Below, piece by piece: positions 24,801 to 33,552 of a stretch of 60,445 nt of DNA (position 1 is its first letter; every line of letters starts with the position of its first letter). The stretch is taken from positions 1-60,445 of the IMG/VR virus record IMGVR_UViG_3300027306_000005. One strand, 5' to 3'. The notes below the pieces were generated by a model. It made no database searches. It saw nothing but the letters and a program-made list of their open reading frames with translations, and was not told the DNA's origin. Made by a program: the position numbers and the translations under genes. Source of the DNA: a virus.

Positions 24801-26298
24801 CAAGACCTCACCCACGGCAACAGCTTTCCCAGGTAAGGGAGGTAACACCCGCAACACCGGCCCGAGCGAAGCTGACGTTGCCAAGGCTGCCCGTGAACTG
24901 GAGTCGCTCGAAGATCGCGTGCTGTCCCTCGAAGGCCGCATCGAACGCGCCTCTTCGCAGACCCTGGCCGTGCAACTGCAAGGCGTGGACAAGAGCACCA
25001 AGGATCTCAAGGACGACATCACCTCGAAGGTCAAGGACGCGGAGAAACGACAAGCCCTGCTGGCTCGCGTTGACGCTGCGACGGCCCAACTGCGGCTGCA
25101 AACCACCGACAAGTTCAACAAGGAGACGCTCACGGCTGAAGAGTCGTTGCAGCGTCAACTTGAGGAAGCTCAAGCCGCAGCAGGCAAGCGTCAGAAGGAA
25201 TCCCTGGACGCTCGTCTGAACGCGATCAAGTTGCGCTACGAGAAGTTCTTCCGCGAAGCCGATGAACTCATCAAGCGGCAGCAAGAGAACGGGCTCGACA
25301 CCTCGAAGACCGAGGGTGTCAAGGCCAACATGACCGCGAACGTGGCCGAGCTTCAACAGCTTGAGGCCAAGAAGTTCTACGAGGAAGAGATCAACCGGGT
25401 CATCGGTGAGCGAAAGATCCAGATCGACGCTGTTCGTGCTGCGCAGCAAGCGGGAAGCATTGATCAGAACCAAGCGGCAGAGCGCATCAACAAGCTCAAT
25501 GCCGACTTCATCCCCATCATCACGCAGATCAAAGATCAAGCTGTTCAATGGGCTCTTGCCAATCAACAGGTGTTTGGCAATCAAGAAGCCCTGGACGCTT
25601 TCATCGCGAAGATGGAAGCCATCAAGCTCAAGGCCACTGAAGTCAAAACTGAGTTCGGCACCTTCGACACTGCTGTCAAGAACAGCATGGTCAACGGTGT
25701 GAACTCCGGCTTGGAGAAGATCGCCGACTCATTTGGCCAGATCATCAGTGGTCAACAAACCGTGAAAGAAGGCTTCGCCGACATGGGCCGAAGCGCGGTG
25801 CTATTCATCGCGAACTTCTTGCGTGACCTCTCAATCGCGATGATCAAACTGGCGATCTTCAACGCCATGAAGAAGAGCCCCTATGCTCCCGTGGCTGCGG
25901 CCGGCAACGTCGGTGCCGCCTCTGTGAACGTGCAGCACACGGGCGGCATCGTGAGTGGTTCGTATGGACGCAACCGTCTCGCCGACCCTTCGTGGTTTGC
26001 CAACGCACCGCGCTACCACAGCGGCGGCATCTCCGGCCTCGCGCCTGATGAGTATCCGGCGATCCTCCAGAAGAACGAAGAGGTGCTCAGCGCAAGTGAT
26101 CCTCGCAACATCATGAACGGTGGTGCAGGCGTCAACGGTGCTGCGGGTGCTGCCGCCGATGCGCAGCCGATGCGCTTCGTGCTCGTGGATGACCGCAGCA
26201 AGGTGCCTGAGGCCATGAACAGTGCTGACGGTGAGAAGGTGATCATGCAGATCCTTACTCGCAACGCACCCACAGTTCGTCAAATGGTCAAGGGTTGA
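21850..26298 (+). CDS. tail tape measure protein
   Basis: 1482 aa, GTG start overlapping the chaperone stop. Residues about 15-520 are long Ala/Glu/Gln-rich coiled coils. A conserved tape-measure domain follows (FNNRASTRTVIGVGLQTTDK, EELKQQLGERLAAVFEVAQK, about 555-700), then hydrophobic segments (about 790-870) that could insert into the host membrane. The C-terminus (YHSGGISGLAPDEYPAILQK, NEEVLSASDPRN) is like lambda gpH. At about 0.15 nm per residue the tail would be near 220 nm long. Confidence 0.93.
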   Translation: MIDSKTVDLIIRAQLEGKADLASVTKGIKELEKALQSQSEAAKKGESSIDELRATLLALEQVQKKLKTDSSLVREFDSLPTKIDRASRSVEKAKTAYETLAEQQKKSAEVTEAQAQRLFDLSARYENAQKRLDGLTARQGALREELVKLGADTNDLAGFQNRLNTALGDAAVVYGKTQRAITGYGETVRAARDAQRELAQQQAQATREAAQFEAAEKRAAAASEARAAAARAVAEAQANRRAESTAAGNQFADDAAAAARARELAQLREDITRRSEEQLAVERQLAKSNALAKTADDAQQAARQYGTLANASSDLAPKLISVRSAVDDILNPSKAVTSTLAGVEGRINDLSTTIGKINGPVKEYRETLASLNEAQRSLANQAGLIDSYRRQEVVVRAAREEYVKATGKVDEYAAAVRKGGSDVDQMLASLARAKSAAESSGAAYQKQVGALNETKEALRTAGVNTNDLANAQTRLLNSSRQAQAAATALGKAVKEYGQESEEAGRKSGKGIFGDEGRTTLSLAQRIRGEILALTASYVGLQGAISTATGALESFNNRASTRTVIGVGLQTTDKAQIDAEYNYIKQQADRIGLVFADTAKQYGKFAASAAFAGRDRNEIRYIFESFSEAGRVLGLTQDNLNGVFIALEQTFSKGKIGAEELKQQLGERLAAVFEVAQKALQDQYPDLAKAMEKGQVGAENLVLIAQKYREMIGGQLPEATKSLAAQQARLTNAVEDFKLAIADAGFVDAYAATIEEISKFLKSEDGKQFAEGMAGAFSSVLEIIKLLLKNFDELSAIVSAGVWLFSANLFLKIAENLWTVSKAATAASVAMSGFQKAFLLLGAAIVGWEIGKYLSDKFKEVRAFGVALVTGMDIAWTKIKYGAQIAFEAIPTYVENLVIKVDNLMLRMTRGIARTFADLAKAAGLDSVAQTYAKFADGLIEKTYKKETDKAAALRKQMEADLATIKQIQSDMYDEILASDKKISAKTSPTATAFPGKGGNTRNTGPSEADVAKAARELESLEDRVLSLEGRIERASSQTLAVQLQGVDKSTKDLKDDITSKVKDAEKRQALLARVDAATAQLRLQTTDKFNKETLTAEESLQRQLEEAQAAAGKRQKESLDARLNAIKLRYEKFFREADELIKRQQENGLDTSKTEGVKANMTANVAELQQLEAKKFYEEEINRVIGERKIQIDAVRAAQQAGSIDQNQAAERINKLNADFIPIITQIKDQAVQWALANQQVFGNQEALDAFIAKMEAIKLKATEVKTEFGTFDTAVKNSMVNGVNSGLEKIADSFGQIISGQQTVKEGFADMGRSAVLFIANFLRDLSIAMIKLAIFNAMKKSPYAPVAAAGNVGAASVNVQHTGGIVSGSYGRNRLADPSWFANAPRYHSGGISGLAPDEYPAILQKNEEVLSASDPRNIMNGGAGVNGAAGAAADAQPMRFVLVDDRSKVPEAMNSADGEKVIMQILTRNAPTVRQMVKG

Positions 26299-26300
26299 TC

Positions 26301-27224
26301 ATGATCTACACACCATTCGAGTTCCCCCTTCCAACGGCAATCGCTGCATCGTTCACGAGCGGCGAGAAAGCCGTGGCCATTGCCAACCCCATGGCCAGTG
26401 CCCCAGGTCGAAGCACCTACGCGATCAGCCGCTGGATCTACCTGCACTCAGGCACATACGTCATCCGTTGTGCCGCAAAGACCTCGGCAACCTTTCTGCT
26501 CAACACCGTTGATGAACACCTGGGGTTTCGCAAAGAGCAGAAGCAGTTGCTTTTCACTTGCACCTCAAGCCAAGGTGTCATCGAGCGCGAGGTCTTCGTT
26601 GCCAAGTCTGGTGTGCGCAAGCTCGACGTGATCCTGCGCAATATCTCGGTTGGCCCGGATGACTGCTATGTCGTTTTCAACATCCGGCGCAGCGGCAACC
26701 TGATCTACGCCTCTGACAACGAGGGGTGGGTGGCAAGCGACACTGGCACGGTTGCACCGTCCGAGATGCCGGAGATGCCGGATTACCGAGCCTCCTTGCC
26801 TGTCTTCTCTGTGATTCCAAACTGGAAGGACGGGGTTCTTGAACGCCTGGAGTACAAGACCAACGTCCTGACGAGTACCTCGGACGCCGAGCAACGCAGG
26901 GCGATGCGGCTCTACCCACGGCGCTCATTCGAGGCTTCTTTCCTGAGAGAGAGGTCAGTTCGCTCGCGCCTGGACGCTTTCATCTCAGGTAACGGCCATG
27001 GGGAGTTCTTGGTGCCCCTGTGGCACGAGTCCTTGCGACTCCCTTATGGTGACCCTAAGGAGACGGTCGTTGTTCCGTTCGATGGCTACAATCTGGTCAG
27101 CAACGGGCTTAGGAAGAGTGACGGAACCTACTTCTCCTACGGTCTTGACTTCCTCTACACATCAATCTCAGACGGCGACGTTCTCTCTGACGGTGCCACA
27201 ACCTCAAACGGATACAAGGACTGA
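26301..27224 (+). CDS. minor tail protein, distal tail type
   Basis: 307 aa. The N-terminal half has a jelly-roll-like strand pattern. The C-terminal half (NWKDGVLERLEYKTNVLTST, AMRLYPRRSFEASFLRERSV, GHGEFLVPLWHES) is a domain common in phage tail-tip proteins and is also present in the protein at 29222-30775. It follows the tape measure directly, so it is probably part of the distal tail ring or tip. Confidence 0.7.
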   Translation: MIYTPFEFPLPTAIAASFTSGEKAVAIANPMASAPGRSTYAISRWIYLHSGTYVIRCAAKTSATFLLNTVDEHLGFRKEQKQLLFTCTSSQGVIEREVFVAKSGVRKLDVILRNISVGPDDCYVVFNIRRSGNLIYASDNEGWVASDTGTVAPSEMPEMPDYRASLPVFSVIPNWKDGVLERLEYKTNVLTSTSDAEQRRAMRLYPRRSFEASFLRERSVRSRLDAFISGNGHGEFLVPLWHESLRLPYGDPKETVVVPFDGYNLVSNGLRKSDGTYFSYGLDFLYTSISDGDVLSDGATTSNGYKD

Positions 27225-27226
27225 CC

Positions 27227-28903
27227 ATGGCCGACTTGACACCAACTCCCGACGAGAACGCTGCTGTGTGGCAATGGGACGGCGAGACACCGTTGCTCGG
27301 TGGGCCATCGACCGCCCCATTGAACCGACAAGCCCAGGCACTGCTGAATCGGCAGGCGTGGCTCAAGGCTGAGGTTGCGCGTGTCGAAGGCGTGGCAGAT
27401 GACGCGGCAACAGACGCCGCCACCGCCCTTTCCACGGCGGCATCGGCCTTGTCCTACGTCACCGACAACGTGGCCCAACTGCCGGAGACCTCCTACTTCG
27501 AAAACAACTACGCGGGTATTCTCGCCAAAATGGTCGACGGGCGCATCGTTGGCTGGGGGCGGGCAACGGCATCGAACCTCGGCACGGGGCACACCCACGA
27601 TGGTGACATTCGGCCTTCGTTTTCCAACTTTGCACCGAAGATCCCGGCAGGGGTGACCATCGCAGGCTTCAGCATGGCCGGTGCTGACAGCTTCGTTTGG
27701 CTGTCGAACGGCTGGGTTTACCACGCAGGGGTCAACGCTCGTGGCATTGGTGGACATGGGGACACCGCTCGTCGTTACATCTTCACCCGCATCAATTACT
27801 TCTTCTCTGGCGGGTTGTCCGTGGTTGATGTCAAGCCACGTTCCAATCGCTCCGACGACCAGTACAGCAACGCGCTGTTCTTGTGCAGCAACGGGGATGT
27901 TTACTTTTCGGGTTACTCCAATACAGCCGACGCTGGTGACGGCATCAACACCGAAAGGAGCATCTCCACGCCGGTCAAGTGCTTGGCCATCTCGGGTGCT
28001 GTTGGCATCTCAGCCGGCTCCGACAACTACAGCGGCAACTTTGCATGGCGAGCAGACGGCACCTGCTACGCATGGGGTCCGAACTCTCAAGGGATGCTGG
28101 GCGTGGGCGGCTCTGCGGCGACCCATACCCCCGTGGTCATCGCAGGGCTGCTTGCTGCCAAAGTGGTTAACCGTGTTGGCATGAACACATCCAACACACG
28201 TTACGGCTTCACGTTGTTCTTGCTCAAAGATGGCACCGTGAAGGCTGCGGGCTACAACCTGAATAACAACTTGGGTGACGGCACGACCACTGACCGCAAC
28301 ACCCCAACGACAGTCATCGGCTTGAGCGACATCGCAGACGTGGGCATCGGAGGTGGCGACTTCGGCTGGGGTTGGGCTGTTACCACCGGGAAACGTCTCA
28401 AGGTTTGGGGCTGCAACGTACACGGTGTCCTTGGCGTCGGTGACACCACAGCCCGTGGCACGCCCTTGGAGCCAATCGGCTGGACTGATGAGACCGACAC
28501 TGACGTTCTCAGCGGCTCCCCTCCGTTCCAGGGCAAGGTCGTCAAGGTCATCACAGGAAAGACGGTCGCCTCTGGCTACAGTGGACAGCAGATGGTCGTG
28601 CTCGATGAAGACGGCAACATCTGGTCTGCTGGTATGAACCTCACCCAATGTGTCGGCTGGAACTCTACCGGCACTAACACGAGGTTCAAACGTGCTGGCC
28701 TGATGGGTGTTGCGCCCGGGGACAAGATCGTTGACATCCATATTCAGGGCAGCCCCCTCTACGGTGGTCAACGCCTCTTCGCTCTGACCCAACAAGGTCG
28801 CTTGGTGGCTTCTGGCCCCAACAGTTACGCCATCCTGACGTGTGTGCCGAACTCCGGTTATCACGGCAACGTCTTTGTTCAACCTGTGCGCCTCGGAGTT
28901 TGA
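27227..28903 (+). CDS. tail protein with RCC1-like beta-propeller repeats
   Basis: 558 aa. A short N-terminal helical part (1-90) precedes at least five RCC1/ATS1-type repeats, each with a G-x-V/L-x-x-W/A-G-x-N core: SNGDVYFSGYSN, ADGTCYAWGPNSQGMLGVGG, KDGTVKAAGYNLNNNLGDGT, GKRLKVWGCNVHGVLGVGDT and EDGNIWSAGMNLTQCVGWNS. This predicts a propeller. In the tail-tip cluster it may be a side fibre or receptor-binding protein. Seen: the repeats. Inferred: receptor binding. Confidence 0.78.
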   Translation: MADLTPTPDENAAVWQWDGETPLLGGPSTAPLNRQAQALLNRQAWLKAEVARVEGVADDAATDAATALSTAASALSYVTDNVAQLPETSYFENNYAGILAKMVDGRIVGWGRATASNLGTGHTHDGDIRPSFSNFAPKIPAGVTIAGFSMAGADSFVWLSNGWVYHAGVNARGIGGHGDTARRYIFTRINYFFSGGLSVVDVKPRSNRSDDQYSNALFLCSNGDVYFSGYSNTADAGDGINTERSISTPVKCLAISGAVGISAGSDNYSGNFAWRADGTCYAWGPNSQGMLGVGGSAATHTPVVIAGLLAAKVVNRVGMNTSNTRYGFTLFLLKDGTVKAAGYNLNNNLGDGTTTDRNTPTTVIGLSDIADVGIGGGDFGWGWAVTTGKRLKVWGCNVHGVLGVGDTTARGTPLEPIGWTDETDTDVLSGSPPFQGKVVKVITGKTVASGYSGQQMVVLDEDGNIWSAGMNLTQCVGWNSTGTNTRFKRAGLMGVAPGDKIVDIHIQGSPLYGGQRLFALTQQGRLVASGPNSYAILTCVPNSGYHGNVFVQPVRLGV

Positions 28904-28905
28904 TC

Positions 28906-29214
28906 ATGGCTTTGACCGAATACACCCTCAACGGCATGACGTGTGTCGCGGAAGAGATCCCTCCTGGCGCCGTTCCGGTGGAGGTCTCCAGCTTTCAGGG
29001 CCGTGCTGCGCTCATTCAATCTGGCTACATGGCTGCCATTCGCGCTTACATCGAGCACCCCGACACCGACGCTTTGGTCAAGGAAGCGTGGGACAGCGTG
29101 CGAACTTTCCGCCGCCAAAGCCTGATGATCATGACTGTTGCCCTGGTTCTCGGTTTGAACGACCAAGACCTCGACAATCTGTTCATCTCAGCCCACAGCA
29201 TCGGCGACGTTTGA
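28906..29214 (+). CDS. small protein downstream of RCC1 tail protein
   Basis: 102 aa. ALTEYTLNGMTCVAEEIPPG is followed by helices (RAALIQSGYMAAIRAYIEH, RQSLMIMTVALVLGL). It is not a recognised family. A size of about 100 aa next to a fibre-like gene suggests an assembly chaperone or a small tip component. Confidence 0.6.
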   Translation: MALTEYTLNGMTCVAEEIPPGAVPVEVSSFQGRAALIQSGYMAAIRAYIEHPDTDALVKEAWDSVRTFRRQSLMIMTVALVLGLNDQDLDNLFISAHSIGDV

Positions 29215-29221
29215 GCAGAAC

Positions 29222-30775
29222 ATGGCCAATCAGTTGATCCACACAAACTACGGCTTGCGCTGGATGGGGCGAGCCCTGTCCGCTGGAACAACCGTGGCCA
29301 TTCATCAAGTCGCCATTGGCATTGGCGCCTTGACGCTCGACCGTGATGTCACAGCCCTGGTCGATGAACGTTTTCGCTTGCCGCCTGGACGCGTCTACTA
29401 CGAAGACGCAGAGACTCTTCTGGTGGTTATCGAGGTCATCCTGCCGGTGACGATCACACAGATCCAGCCGCGTGAAGTCGCGTTGTTCGATTCCACAGGC
29501 AGTTGTGTGGCGTGCGGCACGTTGAGCAGAGCCACGAAGTTCGCTGACGACCGCATGCGCATTCGCATGTACCTCGCTGTGCCCAGCGTGGGCTTTGTCG
29601 ATGAAGCTGGTGAGCCGAGCGCCGATCCAACGAAGATCGAGTTCCCGCTTGGCACACTGGATGAGCCTGAGCTTTACCCGAACAGCTATGCGCTGATGCA
29701 CAACAAAGAGCCGGCCGTCCATGAGGTCGTGAAAATCGTGTCGGTCACGGACACCACGATCACCCTGGCAGAAGCCCCGACGATGAATTGGCAACGTGGC
29801 TCGCGCATCACACCGTTGCGCGTGGCAAGGTTTGATCAGTTGCCGCAGATTCAGAACCTCACAGACCGGGTGTCGCAGATCACCGCACGCTTTGAGATCC
29901 TTGAATACACCCTCTACTCTCCGGTAGAGGATTGGGGGTACTGCGCTCCGGTGTTCGCTTTCGATCCCGATTGGTCGGACAGCGTTACCGTGAGCCATGA
30001 CCGCAACATCGTCGTGCTCGACAACGAGACTGGTGTGCGGCACTACTTCGACTCGGGCGAGCGTGATCGCATCGGCACACGGGCAAGTCTCAAGCTCCTT
30101 GAGCGCAGCGATGTTCTGCGCTTTCGTAAGTTCATCTCGGCCGCACGCGGCAAGGCTGTGAGCTTTTGGGCACCGTCGTTCACGATGGACATTGAGCCGG
30201 TTGGTGCGATCTCCGGCAGCTACTTTGATGCCCTGGACACCGGCTTCAGCGAGGCTTTCGTCAAGCCGCAAGACAGCCGCATCATGATCGCCATCGTGTT
30301 CGACGACGGTCGCCCCACGCTCTACCGCAAGCTCACTTCTGTCGTTCGAACGCTCACGGCAGAGCGGTACTTCGTCGACGTGCCGTTGCCGTTGATCAAG
30401 CGATCCGAGATCAACCGTGTGCACTTCATGGTGCCGTCCCGGTTCGATCAAGACGGATTCGAGATGCGCCATCACGTTGACGGCAGTCGAGCGGTTTCGA
30501 CCAGTGTCGTGCTCAAGTCTGTCGACATCGGTGATCTGCCTGACATCAACTGCTTCGTCACATCGAAGCCTTACCCGGTCGACGCCGTTGAGAAGCTGGA
30601 CGTTGGCATGGCAGTCACGGGCATTTCGATGGTTGAACTGCCGATGTGGGGCTATGCAGTGCAAGCCTCAATGTTTGTCTCAACCGTGAGCCTAGAAGAA
30701 GCCCCTGTGAGCTATACAGACGAGGCGCACGCCATCGAGACAAGCCTTACCGTAACAGGAGTGACACTGACATGA
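29222..30775 (+). CDS. tail tip/fibre protein with domain shared with 26301 product
   Basis: 517 aa. The N-terminal 150 residues (LIHTNYGLRWMGRALSAGTT, HQVAIGIGALTLDRDVTALV) look like phage fibre attachment domains. The middle and C-terminal part has FAFDPDWSDSVTVSHDRN, GVRHYFDSGERDRIGTRASL and RFRKFISAARGKAVSFWAPS, the same type of domain as in the minor tail protein at 26301. Its ATG is 7 bp after the preceding stop and its end overlaps the next gene (ATGA). Confidence 0.68.
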   Translation: MANQLIHTNYGLRWMGRALSAGTTVAIHQVAIGIGALTLDRDVTALVDERFRLPPGRVYYEDAETLLVVIEVILPVTITQIQPREVALFDSTGSCVACGTLSRATKFADDRMRIRMYLAVPSVGFVDEAGEPSADPTKIEFPLGTLDEPELYPNSYALMHNKEPAVHEVVKIVSVTDTTITLAEAPTMNWQRGSRITPLRVARFDQLPQIQNLTDRVSQITARFEILEYTLYSPVEDWGYCAPVFAFDPDWSDSVTVSHDRNIVVLDNETGVRHYFDSGERDRIGTRASLKLLERSDVLRFRKFISAARGKAVSFWAPSFTMDIEPVGAISGSYFDALDTGFSEAFVKPQDSRIMIAIVFDDGRPTLYRKLTSVVRTLTAERYFVDVPLPLIKRSEINRVHFMVPSRFDQDGFEMRHHVDGSRAVSTSVVLKSVDIGDLPDINCFVTSKPYPVDAVEKLDVGMAVTGISMVELPMWGYAVQASMFVSTVSLEEAPVSYTDEAHAIETSLTVTGVTLT

Positions 30776-31674
30776 ACAAAGTAACCTCGCAACTCAGTGG
30801 CCGCTACATGCTGCGTGCCACGCGCCCCGATGGCAGTGTCCGCACCGTGGCTGACTGGTTTGACAACCTCGTGCTCGACAACGGTCTGAACCGCATCGGC
30901 TCTGGCGGCATCATGTCCACTGCCGTCGTCGGCTCTGGCAACACCACGCCGGCAAACGCGCAGAGCACTCTTGCCGCCCTGGTTGGTAGCACCACGACAA
31001 CGCAAGGCTCTGACATCAAGGGGACAGATCTTGCGAATGGCTTCGCGTACTGCCGTCGCACTTTCCGCTTCGCAGCCGGGGTTGCCGCAGGCAACTTGGC
31101 CGAGGTCGGCATCGGCTGGGCGTCCAACAATCTCTTCAGCCGCACGCTGATCCGAGACGGTGGTGGCACACCCACGACGGTGACCGTGCTCTCCGATGAA
31201 GTCCTCGATCTGGTCTACGAGCTTCGGGTGTACTGGCCAACAACGGACAACGTGACCACGGTCGACATCGGCGGCACCACCTACACGGTCACAGTGCGTG
31301 CGAGCGACGTGGACCAGTGGGCCGAAGGCACCAGCATGTTCGCTTACCTGTTGGGTAACGGGATCACGAACGGCATTCAGGACGTTCTCGGGTATGGCCC
31401 TGGCACCCTTGGCGGTGTCACGGATGGGCCGGGTGGCAGCTTCCTCAACCGACCCAGCACAACGGGCTTCGACGGTTCCTACGTGAACAACAGCAACGAA
31501 CGCCTGTTCAAAACCATCGCTGGGCTGAGCGACATCACCTCCAGCATCGGCAGCTTCAATCTGATCACCCCGCTTGGTATGTACAAGATGGGCTTCAGCC
31601 CCTCAATCCCCAAGACCGCTTCGAACATCCTGACCATCAACTTCAAGCTCTCGTGGGCGCGCAAGGTCATCTGA
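30772..31674 (+). CDS. tail protein of unknown role
   Basis: 300 aa. Strand-rich with many Gly, Thr and Ser (GSGGIMSTAVVGSGNTTPAN, DIGGTTYTVTVRASD), typical of tail-tip or fibre proteins. Both ends overlap their neighbours (ATGA/TGATG), placing it in the tail operon. Not recognised as a named family. Confidence 0.65.
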   Translation: MNKVTSQLSGRYMLRATRPDGSVRTVADWFDNLVLDNGLNRIGSGGIMSTAVVGSGNTTPANAQSTLAALVGSTTTTQGSDIKGTDLANGFAYCRRTFRFAAGVAAGNLAEVGIGWASNNLFSRTLIRDGGGTPTTVTVLSDEVLDLVYELRVYWPTTDNVTTVDIGGTTYTVTVRASDVDQWAEGTSMFAYLLGNGITNGIQDVLGYGPGTLGGVTDGPGGSFLNRPSTTGFDGSYVNNSNERLFKTIAGLSDITSSIGSFNLITPLGMYKMGFSPSIPKTASNILTINFKLSWARKVI

Positions 31675-32267
31675 TGCTGCCGTCTAACGCGCCTGCCACG
31701 TACCCGATCCCCGGGCTCTTCTTGAGTCCGGACGACCGTTTGCCGTCGAGCCTCGTCGACTACGAACGTGGGGGCGTGGCCATCAACGATCCGTCGTTCG
31801 GTCTGGACGTTCAGGATTGGACATGCTGGTACGAAAGCCTGGAGGTTCGCGTTGCACCGGCTGACGGTCCACGCGAGACCTTGTTCACGCGTGCAGGCAT
31901 CAACCACTTGAGTTTCGCCTTCGATCAGAACATGCGCCCAACGGTAGTGTTCATCGAAGGTGAAACGACCTATCTTTGGTGGTACGACAGCACGGTCCCA
32001 GGGCACGTCTTCACCAGCTTCGGCACAGGCATTACCTCCCCACGCGTGGCCATGGACGACCGTCGCGCTCTTTCATCGTCCTCGTCTGACGTGATCTTCG
32101 CGTACATTCGCTATGACGCAGGCACCAGTTCCTATGCCCTGTGCTACCGGCAGCAGCGGGATCGATATACGGTCGAGCGGGTTCTCCGCACCGGGCTGTC
32201 AGAGCGCACGCGGCTCAAGAACATCGGCATGTCGGCGAACCTGCGCTTTCAATTCGAGTTGGCCTGA
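31674..32267 (+). CDS. tail-tip operon protein of unknown function
   Basis: 197 aa, start overlapping the upstream stop. Aromatic and strand-rich (DVQDWTCWYESLEVRVAP, RPTVVFIEGETTYLWWYDST, SSDVIFAYIRYDAGTSSYAL), with the repeated pattern of a beta-propeller blade or carbohydrate-recognition domain. No family recognised. Probably a virion protein. Confidence 0.62.
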   Translation: MLPSNAPATYPIPGLFLSPDDRLPSSLVDYERGGVAINDPSFGLDVQDWTCWYESLEVRVAPADGPRETLFTRAGINHLSFAFDQNMRPTVVFIEGETTYLWWYDSTVPGHVFTSFGTGITSPRVAMDDRRALSSSSSDVIFAYIRYDAGTSSYALCYRQQRDRYTVERVLRTGLSERTRLKNIGMSANLRFQFELA

Positions 32268-32269
32268 TC

Positions 32270-33100
32270 ATGAGCTTCAATGCACGCGAAACATCCACAG
32301 AAAGTGGACAACCGATCCGCTGTTACCGCTTCGTCTTCGAAGACGGCAGCCGCGACTTCGGCTTCACTTCTGCGCCCAACCTGACCACGTTGATCCCGAT
32401 TGCAGGGGCACTCATGTTCCTGCCCGTGGCCATCAAGGATGATGGTCTGCGTTCGACCGGCGACAAGATCGCCGACACGATGACGATCACAGCCCCTTCG
32501 GACATCGAGCCGGCTCAGTGGTTCGTGCGCTCACCGCCGACCCGAACTGTGCGGGTCATCATCTACGACAAGCACCACGCTGACGATGAGTTCCTTGTGA
32601 CCTACACGGGTGAGGTGCGAGAAGTCAGTTTCGACGAGATTGGCCAGTGCAAGTTCATCTGCGGCGCAATTGGTGACTCGATGGACCGCGAAGGCTTGCG
32701 GCTGTGCTGGGAGCGAACCTGCACACACACGATCTATGACGACGAATGCAAGCTCATCGCTGCGTTCTTCGGCGTCGACGTGTTTGTCATGAGCCTGACT
32801 GCTGACAGCGTGCAAGTTGACGGCTTGGCGGGCCAACCTGACGGGAAGTTCAACGGTGGTTTCCTCCAGTTCCAGCACCCGGTCAAGGGTCAGCTTTACA
32901 AGACGATCCGAAAGCACGTTGGCTCGACGCTCTCAATCTTCGAAGGAACGACCGACATCTTCGCGGGCACGCAGATCCGGGTCTATCCAGGGTGCGATCA
33001 CACGCCAGCAACTTGCCAGTCTTTCGGCAACTACAACAACTACGGTGGCGTGCCGAGCCTTCCTGGCAAGTCGCCGTTCGACGGCAATCCGGTCTTCTAA
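32270..33100 (+). CDS. DUF2163/BR0599-type tail tip protein
   Basis: 276 aa. The end YPGCDHTPATCQSFGNYNNY, then GGVPSLPGKSPFD is the typical C-terminus of the BR0599 domain of siphophage and GTA tail-hub proteins, with LRLCWERTCTHTIYDDECK supplying more conserved Cys. Lambda gpL, in a similar position, binds an Fe-S cluster with such cysteines. It probably sits in the tail hub. Confidence 0.78.
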   Translation: MSFNARETSTESGQPIRCYRFVFEDGSRDFGFTSAPNLTTLIPIAGALMFLPVAIKDDGLRSTGDKIADTMTITAPSDIEPAQWFVRSPPTRTVRVIIYDKHHADDEFLVTYTGEVREVSFDEIGQCKFICGAIGDSMDREGLRLCWERTCTHTIYDDECKLIAAFFGVDVFVMSLTADSVQVDGLAGQPDGKFNGGFLQFQHPVKGQLYKTIRKHVGSTLSIFEGTTDIFAGTQIRVYPGCDHTPATCQSFGNYNNYGGVPSLPGKSPFDGNPVF

Positions 33101-33109
33101 GGAGCGGCC

Positions 33110-33346
33110 ATGGAACTTGCAATCTATATCGCGATCCTTGTCATCTCGATCTACGTCTCTGTCTCTATGGCCCCTAAACCTGAAACACCTCGGGCCACGG
33201 CATTCGAGGACATTGACTTCCCGCAGGTTGACGAAGGCACCCCGCAAGCCGTGATCTTCGGTGACTGCTGGTCGGGTGACTGGACCGTCCTGGCCGTTGG
33301 CAACTACCGCACCACCGCCATCCGCTCGAAGGGGGGCAAGAAGTGA
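33110..33346 (+). CDS. small membrane-anchored tail-operon protein
   Basis: 78 aa. An N-terminal hydrophobic segment (AIYIAILVISIYVSVSM, 4-20) is followed by a soluble part with TPQAVIFGDCWSGDWTVLAV. The second part resembles the start of J-like tail proteins of related phages, and the gene lies just before the J-like gene. It might be a tail-tip assembly factor like gpI. Confidence 0.6.
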   Translation: MELAIYIAILVISIYVSVSMAPKPETPRATAFEDIDFPQVDEGTPQAVIFGDCWSGDWTVLAVGNYRTTAIRSKGGKK

Positions 33347-33552
33347 CCGACATCACCGTGACCATCGCAGACGTTCGTGCCTGCAACCTGTGCGTGCGTG
33401 GTGCTCGTCAGTGGTTCAACCTCAACAAGTTGGACTTCCAGCACTTCCTCATGCACGGCTATCCGATTGAAACCATCGAGGCCACGAACGATGCCCTGGG
33501 CAAGCAGGTGGCCGAGTACGCACGTCGTCGTGCAGCAGGGGAAGAAGAATGA
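33343..33552 (+). CDS. small tail-operon protein with two N-terminal Cys
   Basis: 69 aa. TVTIADVRACNLCVRGARQW with a CxxC, then a helical end. Overlaps at both ends (ATGA/GTGA style) tie it to the tail operon. Function unknown; it may bind metal. Confidence 0.6.
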   Translation: MTDITVTIADVRACNLCVRGARQWFNLNKLDFQHFLMHGYPIETIEATNDALGKQVAEYARRRAAGEEE

